64,000 nt of DNA. It comes from Armatimonadota bacterium (GTDB taxonomy: Bacteria > Sysuimicrobiota > Sysuimicrobiia > Sysuimicrobiales > Humicultoraceae). The number at the start of each line of letters is the position of its first letter. Within the stretch, counting starts at the first letter, position 1. The position numbers and the translations under genes are program-made. The notes beneath the pieces were generated by a model. The model was not told the origin of the DNA, did no database searches, and saw nothing but the letters and a program-made list of their open reading frames with translations. This document shows positions 38,689 through 50,570 of the stretch, one piece after another. The stretch covers positions 62,001 through 126,000 of the forward strand of contig JAVHMA010000005.1 of assembly GCA_031081715.1 (NCBI GenBank), given 5' to 3'.

Positions 38689-40068
38689 CTACCCGGCGGC
38701 GACGCCCTCGGGCGCGAACGGCCGGCCGGGCACGAACCGACCGCGCCCCGGCGTGCCCGTAAACTGCCCACGGTCGTAGATGACTTCACCGCGGCTGATC
38801 GTGGTCCGGACCCGGCCCTGCACCGTCAGGCCCTCGTAGGGCGAGTACCCCGCCCGGCTGTGGAGCGCGTCCGCACTCACGGTCCAACGCTCGGCAGGAT
38901 CGTAGATCACCAGATCGGCATCCGCCCCGGGGACGATCGTGCCCTTGCGCGGATACAGGCCGAAGAGCCGCGCCGGAGCGTCCGCGATCACCCGCACGAG
39001 CTGCGAGGGCGCAATTCGGCCCCTGGCGACGCCCTCGCTGTAGAGCAGCGGCAGGAGCAGCTCCGTCCCGGGTATCCCGGGCGAGACCCGCGTGAAGTCC
39101 AGCCCCAGCCTCTGGTCAAGCGAGTAGCCGCAGTGGTCGCTGCCGACGCAGTCGATGTCCCCTGCGGCGAGCGCGCGCCACAGCTCCTGCTGCTCGGCGG
39201 CGCCGCGCAGCGGCGGCGTCATGAGGTAGCGCTCCGGGTGCGGACCGGCATACACCTCGTCGGTGAGCGTCAGGTAGTGGGTGCAGGTCTCGGCGAATGC
39301 CCGCTGCCCGGCCCGCCGGGCCTCCCGGATCGCGTGCACCGACGCCGGCGACGAGAGGTGCACGAAGTACACCGGCGCCCCGGCGCTGCGCGCCAGGAGC
39401 AATCCCCGGTGCACGGCCTCCACCTCGGCGAGCGCCGGCCTGGCCTCGGCGTGGTACCGGAGCGCGGTGGCCCCCGCTCGGACCAGCTCCGCCTTCCGCC
39501 CCTCCAGCAGGTCGTCGTTCTCCGCGTGGACGGTCACGAGCAGGCCGGCGGCGCCAGCCCGCTGCAGGAGCCGGTACCACGACCAGTCGTCCAGGTAGAA
39601 CCCCGACGCCTTGTAGGTCGTGTAGACCTTGGCGCTGGGCACCCCCCCGGCGACCACCGCCGCCACCTCGTCGAGCTGGCCCTGGCCGACATCGGTCACG
39701 ATCAGGTGCAGCCCGTAGTCGATGTAGACCTGACCCTCCGCCTCGGCGCGACGCCCCGCGATCGCGGCCTGGAACGACTCGCCCTTGTGTTGGGTGACGT
39801 AGTCGATGGCGGTGGTCACGCCGCCGGCGGCCGCGGCGCGCGAGGCGCTGGCGAAGTCGTCTCGCGTGGTGTAGGCGCCGGAGGTGAGCAGGTAGTGCAC
39901 GTGACAGTCGATGATCCCCGGCAGCACCAGGCACCCGTCGGCGGGCAGGGGCGTCGCGCCCGCCGCATCCACGCGGCCGATGGCCGCGATCTGAGCGCCG
40001 TCCGTGAGCACGTCGCCCCGGATCATGGCCTCCGGGGTAACGATGGTCCCGCCCGTGATGCGTAGCAT
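38689..40068 (-). CDS. HyuA-like hydantoinase/dihydropyrimidinase
   Basis: The 459-residue amidohydrolase opens cyclic ureides. It has the metal motif DCHVHYL (His-56, His-58), the probable carboxylated lysine in [11 protein letters not shown] (Lys-147), TVHAEND (His-181), [10 protein letters not shown] and [11 protein letters not shown]. Length and motifs match D-hydantoinase, HyuA and allantoinase. In YgeW loci HyuA is placed at opening of a purine-derived hydantoin or ureide ring. ATG 40068 is one base after the M20 stop and follows a G-rich ribosome site. Allantoinase is the main alternative. Confidence 0.88.
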   Translation of the reverse strand: MLRITGGTIVTPEAMIRGDVLTDGAQIAAIGRVDAAGATPLPADGCLVLPGIIDCHVHYLLTSGAYTTRDDFASASRAAAAGGVTTAIDYVTQHKGESFQAAIAGRRAEAEGQVYIDYGLHLIVTDVGQGQLDEVAAVVAGGVPSAKVYTTYKASGFYLDDWSWYRLLQRAGAAGLLVTVHAENDDLLEGRKAELVRAGATALRYHAEARPALAEVEAVHRGLLLARSAGAPVYFVHLSSPASVHAIREARRAGQRAFAETCTHYLTLTDEVYAGPHPERYLMTPPLRGAAEQQELWRALAAGDIDCVGSDHCGYSLDQRLGLDFTRVSPGIPGTELLLPLLYSEGVARGRIAPSQLVRVIADAPARLFGLYPRKGTIVPGADADLVIYDPAERWTVSADALHSRAGYSPYEGLTVQGRVRTTISRGEVIYDRGQFTGTPGRGRFVPGRPFAPEGVAAG

Positions 40069-40069
40069 C

Positions 40070-41308
40070 CTATGCGTCCCCCATCGAGGTCGCCAGGCCC
40101 CGCCGCGACGGTGCGGCATCCCGCAACAACAGCGGCAGCACGGCGTAGACCTCCGCCGCGTCCCACACCTGGTGGACCGGCACCTGGTCCAGCACGGTAT
40201 GGGCGGTGGCCTCGTCGCCGGGACCGAGGCCGATGGTCGGAATGCCGGCGACGCCGGCCCAATAGACACCGTTCGTCGAGAACAGCCAGCGACCACGGCA
40301 TGGCCGCCGGCCCAGAGCGTACTCGACCGCCGCTTCGCCTGCGGCCACCAGCGGATGCTCCGGGTTCGTGACCCACGCCGGAAACACCAGCGGCACCGGG
40401 AGCGAAAACCCGGTATAGCTGGGTCGGGTCCACGAGGGCACGGTGAACTCCGCTCCCTCCGCCTCCGGCAGCGCGCGAAGCTGGGCCAGGGCCGACTCCG
40501 GCGTCTCGCCCCGGATCAGGCGCCGGTCGACGACGAACTCGCACCGGTCCGGGATCACGTTCACCGACCCTGCCGCGGCACAGACGCGCGTGACCGCGAT
40601 CGTCGCGGCGCCGAGAACCGGATCGACGCCGAGACGGGGGCCCAACGCCTCGATGGCCCCGAGCAGCGGAAGCGCCCGGGCGATCGCGTTCACCCCGCGC
40701 TCGGGCGCGCTGGCGTGGCTGGCCCGGCCGCGCACCACCCCGTGAATCTCCATCCGGCCCCGCTGGCCCAGGTAGACGTCGAGGTTCGTGGACTCACCGA
40801 CGACCACGTAGTCGGGTCTGATCCCCTCGCGCTCCACCAGCACGCGGGCCGCGAGCCCTTCGCACCACTCCTCGATGTTGCCGAAGTAGTAGAAGGTCCA
40901 CCCCTCGGTCAACCCGAGGGCCTTCAGCGCGGCCAGCGCGTACACCATCGGCGGGGTGGAGCCCTTCTCGTCGCCGGCCCCCAGCCCGAAGACCACGTCA
41001 TCCTCCACCTTCCCCGCATAGGGGTCCCAGGCCCAGGCCGCGGGATCGGAGACCGCCACCGTGTCCAGGTGGCTGTCGTACAGCAGCACCCTGGGTCCGG
41101 TCCCGACGCGGCCGACCAGGTTGCCCATGGCGTCGTAGCGGATCTCGTCGAACCCCAGCGCCTCCAGACGCCGCCCCACGGCTGCCGCCACCGGGCCGAT
41201 CTCGCCGTCGTGGCTGGGGATGGCGATGAGTTCCCGCAGGAACGTGATCATCTCCGGCCGGCGGGCGCGCAGCCAGCCCTGGATCGCATCCAGCGTCTCC
41301 GCGATCAT
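40070..41308 (-). CDS. YgeY-like M20 family metallohydrolase
   Basis: The 412-residue zinc hydrolase has the M20 ligands in YDSHLDTVAV, GLGAGDEKGS, FGNIEEWCEG (general base and ligand), VVVGEST and ATAHTVLD. YLGQRGRMEIHGVVRGRASH, ASAPERGVNAIARALP and STNGVYWAGVAGIPTIGLG match the YgeY branch (often called deacetylase or selenium-metabolism hydrolase). It should cleave an amide or carbamoyl bond of a ring-opened purine product. The ATG overlaps the ECF ATPase stop (ATGA) and follows AGGAG, so uptake and hydrolysis genes are coupled. Confidence 0.87.
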   Translation of the reverse strand: MIAETLDAIQGWLRARRPEMITFLRELIAIPSHDGEIGPVAAAVGRRLEALGFDEIRYDAMGNLVGRVGTGPRVLLYDSHLDTVAVSDPAAWAWDPYAGKVEDDVVFGLGAGDEKGSTPPMVYALAALKALGLTEGWTFYYFGNIEEWCEGLAARVLVEREGIRPDYVVVGESTNLDVYLGQRGRMEIHGVVRGRASHASAPERGVNAIARALPLLGAIEALGPRLGVDPVLGAATIAVTRVCAAAGSVNVIPDRCEFVVDRRLIRGETPESALAQLRALPEAEGAEFTVPSWTRPSYTGFSLPVPLVFPAWVTNPEHPLVAAGEAAVEYALGRRPCRGRWLFSTNGVYWAGVAGIPTIGLGPGDEATAHTVLDQVPVHQVWDAAEVYAVLPLLLRDAAPSRRGLATSMGDA

Positions 41309-42162
41309 CGCCGCTCCTGCCGGGCGCGCCCGATGAGCGCACCGCGCAACGCCTCGTAGGCCTCCGTCACCTGGAGGACGTCCCGCGGCACCGCCGGATG
41401 GTCCATCGCCTGCGCGAAGCGCGTGACCTGGGGCGGCTGCACGCTGGTGCGCGCCAGCGTGGCCGCCTCGGCGAACACGCGCCGGGTCTCGCCGTCGAGC
41501 AGCACCCGCCCCTCGCCCAGCGCCACCACGCGCCGGGCGTAGCGCGCCACGATTGGCATCTCGTGCGTGACGATGATGACCGTGTGGCCCTCGTCTTCCC
41601 ACAACCGGGTCAAGAAGTTCATGACCTCCAGGGACTGCCGCCGGTCCTGGCCGGTGGTGGGCTCGTCTATGATGATCGTCCGGGGTTTGAGCGCCAGCAC
41701 CGACGCGATCGCCACCCGCTGGCGCAGCCCCTTGGTCAGAAAGAACGGATGCTGGTCGAGCAGCTCCGGACGGACGCCGCAGACCTGCGCGGCCTCGCGG
41801 ACGCGCCGGTCCACCTCGTCGCGCGGGAGGCCGATATTGCGCGGGCCATAGGCGATCTCGGCATGGACCGAGGCGTTGAAGAGCTGGTGGTCGGGGTTCT
41901 GGAAGACGTAGCCGACCTTGGTGACGACCTGCTTGACGATCCCGCGCCCACGCGTGTCCAGCCCCTCGAGCGAGACGCTGCCGCTGGTCGGCCGGAGCAG
42001 CGCGCACAGGCACTTCGCCAGCGTGGTCTTGCCCGAGCCGTTCTGGCCGACGAGCGCCACGAACTCCCCGGCACCGATGTCGAGGTTTACGTCGCGCAGC
42101 GCGGGCGTCCCGTCGGGATAGTCGAATCCCAGGCCGCGCACGACGATCAGCGGCGCCGTCAT
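41305..42162 (-). CDS. ECF transporter ATPase, second subunit (EcfA2-like)
   Basis: The 285-residue ATPase has canonical Walker A GQNGSGKTT (39-47), ECF-type Q-loop YVFQNPDHQLF and Walker B IIIDEPTTGQD, with H-loop VTHEM. The signature motif is degenerate: FLTKGLRQRV (141-150) replaces LSGGQ. It pairs with the ATPase encoded just upstream, with which it shares ATGA. The pair would drive the T and S subunits encoded before them. Confidence 0.88.
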   Translation of the reverse strand: MTAPLIVVRGLGFDYPDGTPALRDVNLDIGAGEFVALVGQNGSGKTTLAKCLCALLRPTSGSVSLEGLDTRGRGIVKQVVTKVGYVFQNPDHQLFNASVHAEIAYGPRNIGLPRDEVDRRVREAAQVCGVRPELLDQHPFFLTKGLRQRVAIASVLALKPRTIIIDEPTTGQDRRQSLEVMNFLTRLWEDEGHTVIIVTHEMPIVARYARRVVALGEGRVLLDGETRRVFAEAATLARTSVQPPQVTRFAQAMDHPAVPRDVLQVTEAYEALRGALIGRARQERR

Positions 42163-43022
42163 GGTGCGCCTCGCGCGCCGGCGAGGAGTGCGCGCCCCTC
42201 CGCCACCGCCTCATCGAGCGCGAGGGGCACGGCGCCGTTGTGGAGACCGTCCGCCCGCAGGCGCGCGAAGAGCTCGGTTACCTCCGGCGCGGCGAGGCCG
42301 AGCGCACCGAGGAACCCGGTGTCCTCCAGGATCTCGCGCGGGGTCCCCACGCGAGCCACGCGGCCTTCGGCGACGACCGCCAGCCGATCCGCCAGGGGCG
42401 CCAGGTCCTCGATGTTGTGTTCCACCACGATCAGGGTGAGCGAGGTCTCGGTCCGCAGCCGCCGCAGGATCTCGAAGACCTGCCGCTTGCCGAGCGGGTC
42501 GATCATGGACGTGGGCTCGTCCAGGATCAGGATGCGCGGCTGCATGGCGAGCACCGACGCGATCGCCACCCGTTGCTTCTGTCCCCCGGAGATGTCGTAG
42601 GGCGACTTTTGCAGCAGGTCGGCGATGCCGGTCAACTCGCTGACCCAGGCCAGCCGCTCGGCGATGAGGGGCAGCGGCAACCCCATGTTCTCGGCCCCGA
42701 GCAGCAGCTCTTCTTCCACGGTCATCGCCGTGAACTGCGCCTCCGGGTCGGCGAAGACCATGCCGACCTCGGCCGCCAGCTGCAGCGCCGTCTTCTGGCG
42801 GACCTCCCCGCCGAAGACGCGCACGCTGCCCTGGTAGACGCCGTGCGCGCTGTGCGGAATGAGCCCCTTGATGCAGGACACGAGCGTGGTCTTACCCGCC
42901 TCGTTGGGACCGATGATGCCGAGGAACGCCCCTTCCTCGACCTCGAGGTCGCATCCCCGCAGGGCCGGCTCTCGGGCGTTCTCGTAGCGCCAGTGCAGGT
43001 CGCGGATCACCACGGCGGCCAC
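42159..43022 (-). CDS. ECF transporter ATPase, first subunit (EcfA1-like)
   Basis: The 287-residue ATPase has an unusual Walker A, GPNEAGKTT (Glu for the usual Gly or Ser at the fourth place), an unusual Q-loop VFADPEAQF, normal signature ISGGQKQRV, Walker B LILDEPTSMID, and H-loop VEHN. In a heterodimer its Walker A would face the degenerate signature of its partner. GTG 43022 follows GGGAG by eight bases. A C-terminal domain of about 50 residues is typical of ECF ATPases. Confidence 0.88.
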   Translation of the reverse strand: MAAVVIRDLHWRYENAREPALRGCDLEVEEGAFLGIIGPNEAGKTTLVSCIKGLIPHSAHGVYQGSVRVFGGEVRQKTALQLAAEVGMVFADPEAQFTAMTVEEELLLGAENMGLPLPLIAERLAWVSELTGIADLLQKSPYDISGGQKQRVAIASVLAMQPRILILDEPTSMIDPLGKRQVFEILRRLRTETSLTLIVVEHNIEDLAPLADRLAVVAEGRVARVGTPREILEDTGFLGALGLAAPEVTELFARLRADGLHNGAVPLALDEAVAEGRALLAGARGAP

Positions 43023-43067
43023 GTCAGCCGCTCCCGGCGCCGCACGCAGACGTCGTCGGTCGGCGCC

Positions 43068-43937
43068 TCACGGCTGCAACGCGCCGGCCAGCCATCGGTT
43101 CAACGGCGAGTCGGCCAGCTGGAAGGCGCCGTAGCGCCAGCCGAGCGCGGCGACGCCGACGAACAGCACGATCAGCGCGCCCGAGGCGACCGCGTCGCGC
43201 GCGCGGAACCGGTACTGGCTGAGCACGTAATCGGGCCGCGGGCCGCCGGTGATCGTGCGCCCGCTGATCGTATAGCCGCGGGCGAACAGGGCGTTGCTGA
43301 TCTCGTCCGCGCGGCGCAGCGACATTGTGAACAGCGGAATCAGGTAGAGCCCGTACATCTTCAGCTTGTCCTTGATCGAGAGGCCGGAGTCGTCGAGCCC
43401 CCTCGCCTGCTCGGCCTGGCGCACCGTCGTCAGGTCTTCGAGGAACATCGCCGCCGAGCGGATCGACAGGCCGAGCACGTAGCTGACCGCAAACGGCACC
43501 CGCGCCGCGCGCAGCGCCACGAGCATGTCGCGCTCATGGTTCGTGGAGAAATAGAAGATCGTCGCGAACAGCATGGCCATGATCCTGATGTAGCTCGCGA
43601 ACGTGCGCATGAGGGGCTGGTAGTAGACCGTGACCCCCAACACCTGGAGCCGGATGTCGTCCGGACGCCGGTCCGGGGCCAGCACGGTGATCGCAAACAT
43701 GAAGAACGCCACCGTCACCATCAGTGGCAGGTAGATGCGCAGCCGCGAGATGTCCACCCGGGCGTACGCGAACAGGACGAACAACGCGGCGAGAAACACC
43801 AGGTTGGCCTCGGGCATCAACACGAAGAGCGGGAGGACGGCCAGGACGACCAGCCCGATCATCCGCGTGAGGGGGTGGAACTGGTAGAGGGGCGACTCGA
43901 GCGGGACCATCCCCAGCAGCGTCTTGCGTCTCCTCAC
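43068..43937 (-). CDS. ecfT: ECF transporter transmembrane subunit EcfT
   Basis: The 289-residue protein has about five or six helices and the two cytoplasmic coupling motifs of EcfT, AEQARG and ALFARGY, both with the Ala-Arg-Gly core. It links the ATPases to the substrate-binding S component. GTG 43937 follows GGAGG by eight bases. The gap to the ATPase gene is 45 bases. Confidence 0.88.
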   Translation of the reverse strand: MRRRKTLLGMVPLESPLYQFHPLTRMIGLVVLAVLPLFVLMPEANLVFLAALFVLFAYARVDISRLRIYLPLMVTVAFFMFAITVLAPDRRPDDIRLQVLGVTVYYQPLMRTFASYIRIMAMLFATIFYFSTNHERDMLVALRAARVPFAVSYVLGLSIRSAAMFLEDLTTVRQAEQARGLDDSGLSIKDKLKMYGLYLIPLFTMSLRRADEISNALFARGYTISGRTITGGPRPDYVLSQYRFRARDAVASGALIVLFVGVAALGWRYGAFQLADSPLNRWLAGALQP

Positions 43938-43985
43938 GCGAACGACCTCCGGACCGGGCGCCGGCCGCCTCCCGCTAACGCCTGG

Positions 43986-44615
43986 CTACGCCCAGTAGCC
44001 CTTCGTGAACCCCCTGGTCTGCACGACGAGCGGCGACACGTACTTCAAAATGAGCGAGCCCAACACGATGCTGGGAATGGTGTTCCCGACGAACCACCCG
44101 GCCCACACGGTGGGCCAGGCTGCGCGCGTGACCAGCCCGAAGAAGACCAGCACGTTCGAGCCCCAGAACGACCCGAACAGGTTGGCGACCAGCACGCCCC
44201 AGACGATCCACACGGTCCAGTCACGGCCGGACCGCAGGCTCGGGTCGGCCCGAAACGCGCGGAACGCCCACCCGGCGGCCATCGACTGGACAAAGTTCGC
44301 CGGGACGTACGCCAGGGAGACCGGGAGCGGCGCAGACCCGCTCAGCGAGTTCGAGATGAAGGGGAAGATCGTGCCGGCGATGCCTCCCCACATGCCGTAC
44401 CACACACCGCCGATCGCCTGGACCGCCTGGCCAGGCCAGAACGCCGAGACGAAGCCGATGGGCACCGCCAGACTCCCGAACGTGCCGACGACGATCCCGA
44501 TCCCGGTGAAGAGTGCGAGCATGACCACGTGCACGATGCCGGCGTGGCGAACCTCGCCCGGCGCGAGTTCCCACACGGAGGAATGGCCCTCCGCACCGCT
44601 ACCTGCGACCGCCAT
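43986..44615 (-). CDS. Putative ECF transporter S component, substrate unknown
   Basis: The 209-residue protein is a hydrophobic bundle of about five or six helices (MLALFTGIGIVVGTFGSLAV, GVWYGMWGGIAGTIFPFI, WIVWGVLVANLFGSFWG, WAGWFVGNTIPSIVLGSLI). Size and place before EcfT and two ECF ATPases indicate an S component. It lacks any S-family motif I know (biotin, thiamine, riboflavin, cobalamin). A dedicated S gene heading a purine/ureide operon suggests a purine base, urate or ureide ligand. ATG 44615 follows GGAGG by seven bases. Function is inference from context. Confidence 0.65.
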   Translation of the reverse strand: MAVAGSGAEGHSSVWELAPGEVRHAGIVHVVMLALFTGIGIVVGTFGSLAVPIGFVSAFWPGQAVQAIGGVWYGMWGGIAGTIFPFISNSLSGSAPLPVSLAYVPANFVQSMAAGWAFRAFRADPSLRSGRDWTVWIVWGVLVANLFGSFWGSNVLVFFGLVTRAAWPTVWAGWFVGNTIPSIVLGSLILKYVSPLVVQTRGFTKGYWA

Positions 44616-44714
44616 GTGCTCACCTCCTCAGATCGGTCTCACCTGCCACGGCCCTGGACGCGGCCACCTCACCTCCTCTCCGGCTGGGCCCTCTGCACCA
44701 CGGCCCGCCACCTC

Positions 44715-44720
44715 TATAAT
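44715..44720 (+). promoter_or_regulatory. Perfect -10 box (TATAAT) for the IclR gene
   Basis: TATAAT stands alone in a very GC-rich 169-base divergent region. A weak -35 (TCTGCA, 44692-44697) lies 17 bases upstream. Transcription would begin near 44727, about 58 bases before ATG 44785. The complementary strand reads TATTAT here and could serve the divergent ECF operon. Confidence 0.55.
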
Positions 44721-44742
44721 AGGCCCGCCGGGCCGCGCGCCG

Positions 44743-44756
44743 GGAAGGTTCCTTCC
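44743..44756. promoter_or_regulatory. Candidate IclR-family operator
   Basis: GGAAGG-TT-CCTTCC is a perfect dyad except for the two central bases, and contains GGAA-N2-TTCC. IclR-family regulators commonly bind palindromes with GGAA and TTCC half-sites. It sits about 20 bases after the predicted start site of the regulator gene, between it and the ECF operon, well placed for autorepression and control of both directions. Confidence 0.5.
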
Positions 44757-44784
44757 ACCCAGCGGAAAGGCCCGGCATCTCGGA

Positions 44785-45543
44785 ATGGCCAGGCGTTCCA
44801 CGCTCCGGACACTTGAGCGCACCCGCCGCCTCCTGCAGGCGTTCCGCGGCGCGGAGCCCCTGGGCCTCAGCGAGCTCGCGCGCCGCACCGGGCTGCCGCT
44901 GGCGACCGTCCACCGTCTGGCACGGGCCATGACCGCCGAGGGGTTCCTCCGGCACGACCCGACCGACCGCACGTACGCGCTGGGCTGGCGCATCCCCGAG
45001 TTGAGCGCGGCGATGCTGCGCGCTCACGCCATCCGCCGGGTCGGCCACCCCGTCCTCCTCAACTTGCGCAACAGGACCCGCGAGTCGGCGCAGCTCGCGG
45101 TCCTCGACGGCACCCACATCGTCATCCTCGACACCGAGGAATCCTACGCGTTCGTCCGGGAGATCACGACGCCCGGCCAGCGCACCCCGGCCCACGCGCT
45201 CTCGACCGGCAAGGTCCTGATGGCCCATCTCCCAGCCGCGCACCTCCAGGCGCTGCTCCGGCGCGGCCGGCGCCGGGCGTTCACGCCCAAGACCATCACC
45301 GCCGCCGACGACCTGCGCCGCGAGTTCGCCCGCATCAGGCGCCAGGGCTTCGCCCTCGCCGACGAGGAGTACGAGGAGGGCGTCATCGGCATCGCCGCGC
45401 CGATCTTCGACCGCTGGGGCAGGGCGGTCGCGGCGATCTCCGTCGGCGGCCCCCGCGGGCGCATCCTCCCGCGGCTCGACGCCATCGTCGCGCACGTGCG
45501 CAGAGCGGCGCAGGCGGTCACCCGCGCCCTGCCGTGGCAGTAG
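44785..45543 (+). CDS. IclR family transcriptional regulator
   Basis: The 252-residue regulator has an N-terminal winged helix (GLSELARRTGLPLATVHRLARA) and an IclR effector domain (VLDGTHIVILDTEES, ALSTGKVLMAHLPA, DEEYEEGVIGIAAPIFD, VAAISVGGPRGRI). IclR proteins sense small acids; AllR in E. coli senses the purine breakdown product glyoxylate. This one is divergent from the ECF-ureide operon and faces the LLM gene end to end (18-base gap). ATG 44785 lacks a strong ribosome site. It is the only DNA-binding regulator in the purine locus, so it likely controls it. Confidence 0.9.
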   Translation: MARRSTLRTLERTRRLLQAFRGAEPLGLSELARRTGLPLATVHRLARAMTAEGFLRHDPTDRTYALGWRIPELSAAMLRAHAIRRVGHPVLLNLRNRTRESAQLAVLDGTHIVILDTEESYAFVREITTPGQRTPAHALSTGKVLMAHLPAAHLQALLRRGRRRAFTPKTITAADDLRREFARIRRQGFALADEEYEEGVIGIAAPIFDRWGRAVAAISVGGPRGRILPRLDAIVAHVRRAAQAVTRALPWQ

Positions 45544-45561
45544 CCGCACTCCGAGGGCCCC

Positions 45562-46566
45562 TTAGTGGTCGCCGTCGGCGAACGTGTCGATCATCAGCCG
45601 GACGTCGTCGCCCAGCGGGTAGAGCACCGGGCAGGTGCACCCGGCCGCGACGTACTCGCGCACCTTGGCCCGGCACTCTTCCGGCGCGCCGGCGGCGGCG
45701 ATCATCTGCACTGCGTCGTCAGGCACCAGGTGCATCGCCCGCCGGATCTCCTCCGGGCCAGCCGGCCAGGTGAGCACCTTGTTGATTTCCTCGATCAGGT
45801 TGGGGTCCACGCCGCTCGCCTTCATGATGTGCGGCTGCTGCCCCAGGTACTGCGTCAGCAGCTCGCGCGCGCGGTCGAGGGCGACCTCGCGGTTCCGGTC
45901 GAGCGAGCACACGACGAGCTGCGGCCGGTCCAGCGCCTCCACACTCCGGCCGGCGCGCGCCGCGCCCGCGGCCAGCGCGGCCAGGGCCTGGCGGTTGTAG
46001 GCCGGGCTCACCATGTAGTTCAGCAGGACGCCGTCGGCGATCTCGCCGGCGAGCTCCATCATCTTCATGCCGGTGGCACCGATGTAGATGGGCACGCGCT
46101 TGGGAGCGCGGTCGCCGTGGACGATGTCGATCTCGACGTCGGTCACGCGGACGAACTCGCCGTGGAAGGTCACGCGCTCCATCGCGAGCAGCCGGCGGGT
46201 GACCTCCACGACCTCGCGCATGGCCTGCAGCGGCCGCCTGCGGGCGATGCCCACCTTCGAGGCCAGGGGGTCCCACCAGGCGCCGATCCCGAGGAGGATC
46301 CGGCCGGGGGCCAGGTCGTCGAGCGTGGAAAAGGTCGCCGCGAGCAGGCCGACGTTCCGGGTCCAGTTGTTGACGACGCCCGAGCCGACCTTGATGCGGC
46401 CGGTCACGGCCGCGTAGGCGGCCATCGGCACGGTGGCCTCGCGCACCAGCCGGCTCTCCGCCTGCCAGACCGCTTCAAAACCGCGCTCCTCGGCGTAGCG
46501 GACGTAGTCCATCCCCTCGCGGATGCCGTGCTTGTCCTGCAGGTACAGCGCGACGCGTCCGGGCAT
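45562..46566 (-). CDS. LLM class flavin-dependent oxidoreductase
   Basis: The 334-residue protein has the luciferase-like TIM-barrel fold: [89 protein letters not shown] and VYPLGDD-like C-terminal [13 protein letters not shown]. It uses FMN or F420. Members include methylenetetrahydromethanopterin reductase and ring-opening monooxygenases such as RutA. TGATG joins it to the SsnA-like gene. A redox step on a purine-derived ring is an attractive guess only. Confidence 0.83.
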   Translation of the reverse strand: MPGRVALYLQDKHGIREGMDYVRYAEERGFEAVWQAESRLVREATVPMAAYAAVTGRIKVGSGVVNNWTRNVGLLAATFSTLDDLAPGRILLGIGAWWDPLASKVGIARRRPLQAMREVVEVTRRLLAMERVTFHGEFVRVTDVEIDIVHGDRAPKRVPIYIGATGMKMMELAGEIADGVLLNYMVSPAYNRQALAALAAGAARAGRSVEALDRPQLVVCSLDRNREVALDRARELLTQYLGQQPHIMKASGVDPNLIEEINKVLTWPAGPEEIRRAMHLVPDDAVQMIAAAGAPEECRAKVREYVAAGCTCPVLYPLGDDVRLMIDTFADGDH

Positions 46567-47884
46567 CAGGCTCGACCTCCGGCGGGCTCGAAGGGGTGCG
46601 GGGCAATCGCCTCCAGCCGCCGCCAGAGCCTCCCCGCCGCCGCGCGCGCCTGCGCCGCGATCTCCCCGGCGTCCATCCGCGTCAGGCGCCGGTCCGCCAC
46701 GACGAGCTCGCCCGCGACCATAACGTCGCGCACGTGGCAGGCGCCCAGCCCGAACGTCCAGTGTCCGGCCAGGGTATCCGCCACCAGCGGCGTCGGCGGG
46801 TCGTAGGCGAGGACAACCAGATCGGCGGGCGCGCCCGGCTCGACGGTGCCAAGCGCCGGCTCGCCGAAGCACCGGCCGGCCAGCCGGGCCGCGGCAGCCA
46901 GCCGGGCGAGCGGCCAGGCCGGGCCCACGGTGCGGTCCTCGTCGCGCGCCCGGAAGTACGCGGTCTTCGACTCAACGAACATGTCGGCGCCGATGCCGTC
47001 GGTGCCCACCACCACCGCCTCGCCGAGCAGGCCGACCGGCGTGTGTCCCACGGTATTGTTCATGTTCGACGTCGGGTTGTGCGCGACCGCCGCGCCCGAG
47101 GCCCGCAACGTCTCGACCTCGGCGGCGTCGAGGTGAATACAGTGGGCGAGCAGCGCGTCCGGCCCGAGCGCCCCGGCCCTGGCCAGCCGGGTGGTGACCC
47201 GCACGCCGAACCGCGCCAGGGCATCGCGCTGGTCCGCGGCGTCCTCGGCCACGTGGATGTGCACGCCGACACCGGCAGCCCGGGCGCCGTCCACGCAGGC
47301 GCCCAGCGTCTCCTCCGAGAGCGTGAACGAGGCGTGCGCGCCGAACAGCCCCCGGGCCAGCCGCCGGCGCGCGGCCAGGAACCGGCGGTTCTCCCGCAGC
47401 CCGGCCGCGGCGCGCTCTGGCCCGTCGCGGTCGCTGACCTCGTAGCAGAGGATTGCGCGCAGCCCCAGGGTCTCGAGCGCGTCGGCGATCACGTCGAGCG
47501 AGCCGTCAATCGCACTCGGCGACGCGTGGTGGTCGACGACGGTCGTGGTGCCGGCCAGGAGCGCGGCCGCACCGCCCACGAGCGCCGAGGCCCGGACGGC
47601 CTCCTCGTCGAGGGCTCGGTCCAGCCGCCACCACACACGCTGCAGGATCTGCACGAAGTTCGAGGGTGCCTCGAGCCCGTACGGCACACCGCGCGCGAGC
47701 GTTGAGTAGAGGTGCGTGTGGCCGCACACGTTGCCCGGCAGGATCACGCAGCCGGAGCAGTCCCGCCGCGCGCCGCCGGCCGGCGCGCGGCCCACCGACA
47801 CGATGCGGCTGCCGTCCACCGCGACGTCGGCGGTCTCCAGGCGCGGAGGATCCAGCGACCGGACGACGGTCGCGCCGGCGAGCG

Positions 47885-47888
<4 letters not shown>
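46566..47888 (-). CDS. SsnA-like amidohydrolase/aminohydrolase
   Basis: The 440-residue metal hydrolase has [18 protein letters not shown] (metal His pair), [39 protein letters not shown] and [17 protein letters not shown]. The family includes chlorohydrolases, guanine deaminase and SsnA of the E. coli purine locus. No ATG, GTG or TTG lies near the conserved start LTLAGATVV. The CTG at 47888 overlaps the XdhD-like stop as CTGA, mirroring the ATGA/GTGA junctions around it, so I infer a CTG start. The next in-frame GTG would remove the first beta strands. Confidence 0.85.
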
Positions 47889-50542
<2,654 letters not shown>

Positions 50543-50570
50543 GACGCTCCCCCCTCTCCCGTCCACTGCT

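Noticed and set aside
42240-44816. 858-codon plus-strand open frame opposite the ECF genes
   Set aside because: Low-complexity Arg/His/Asp/Gln composition, antisense to conserved ECF genes.
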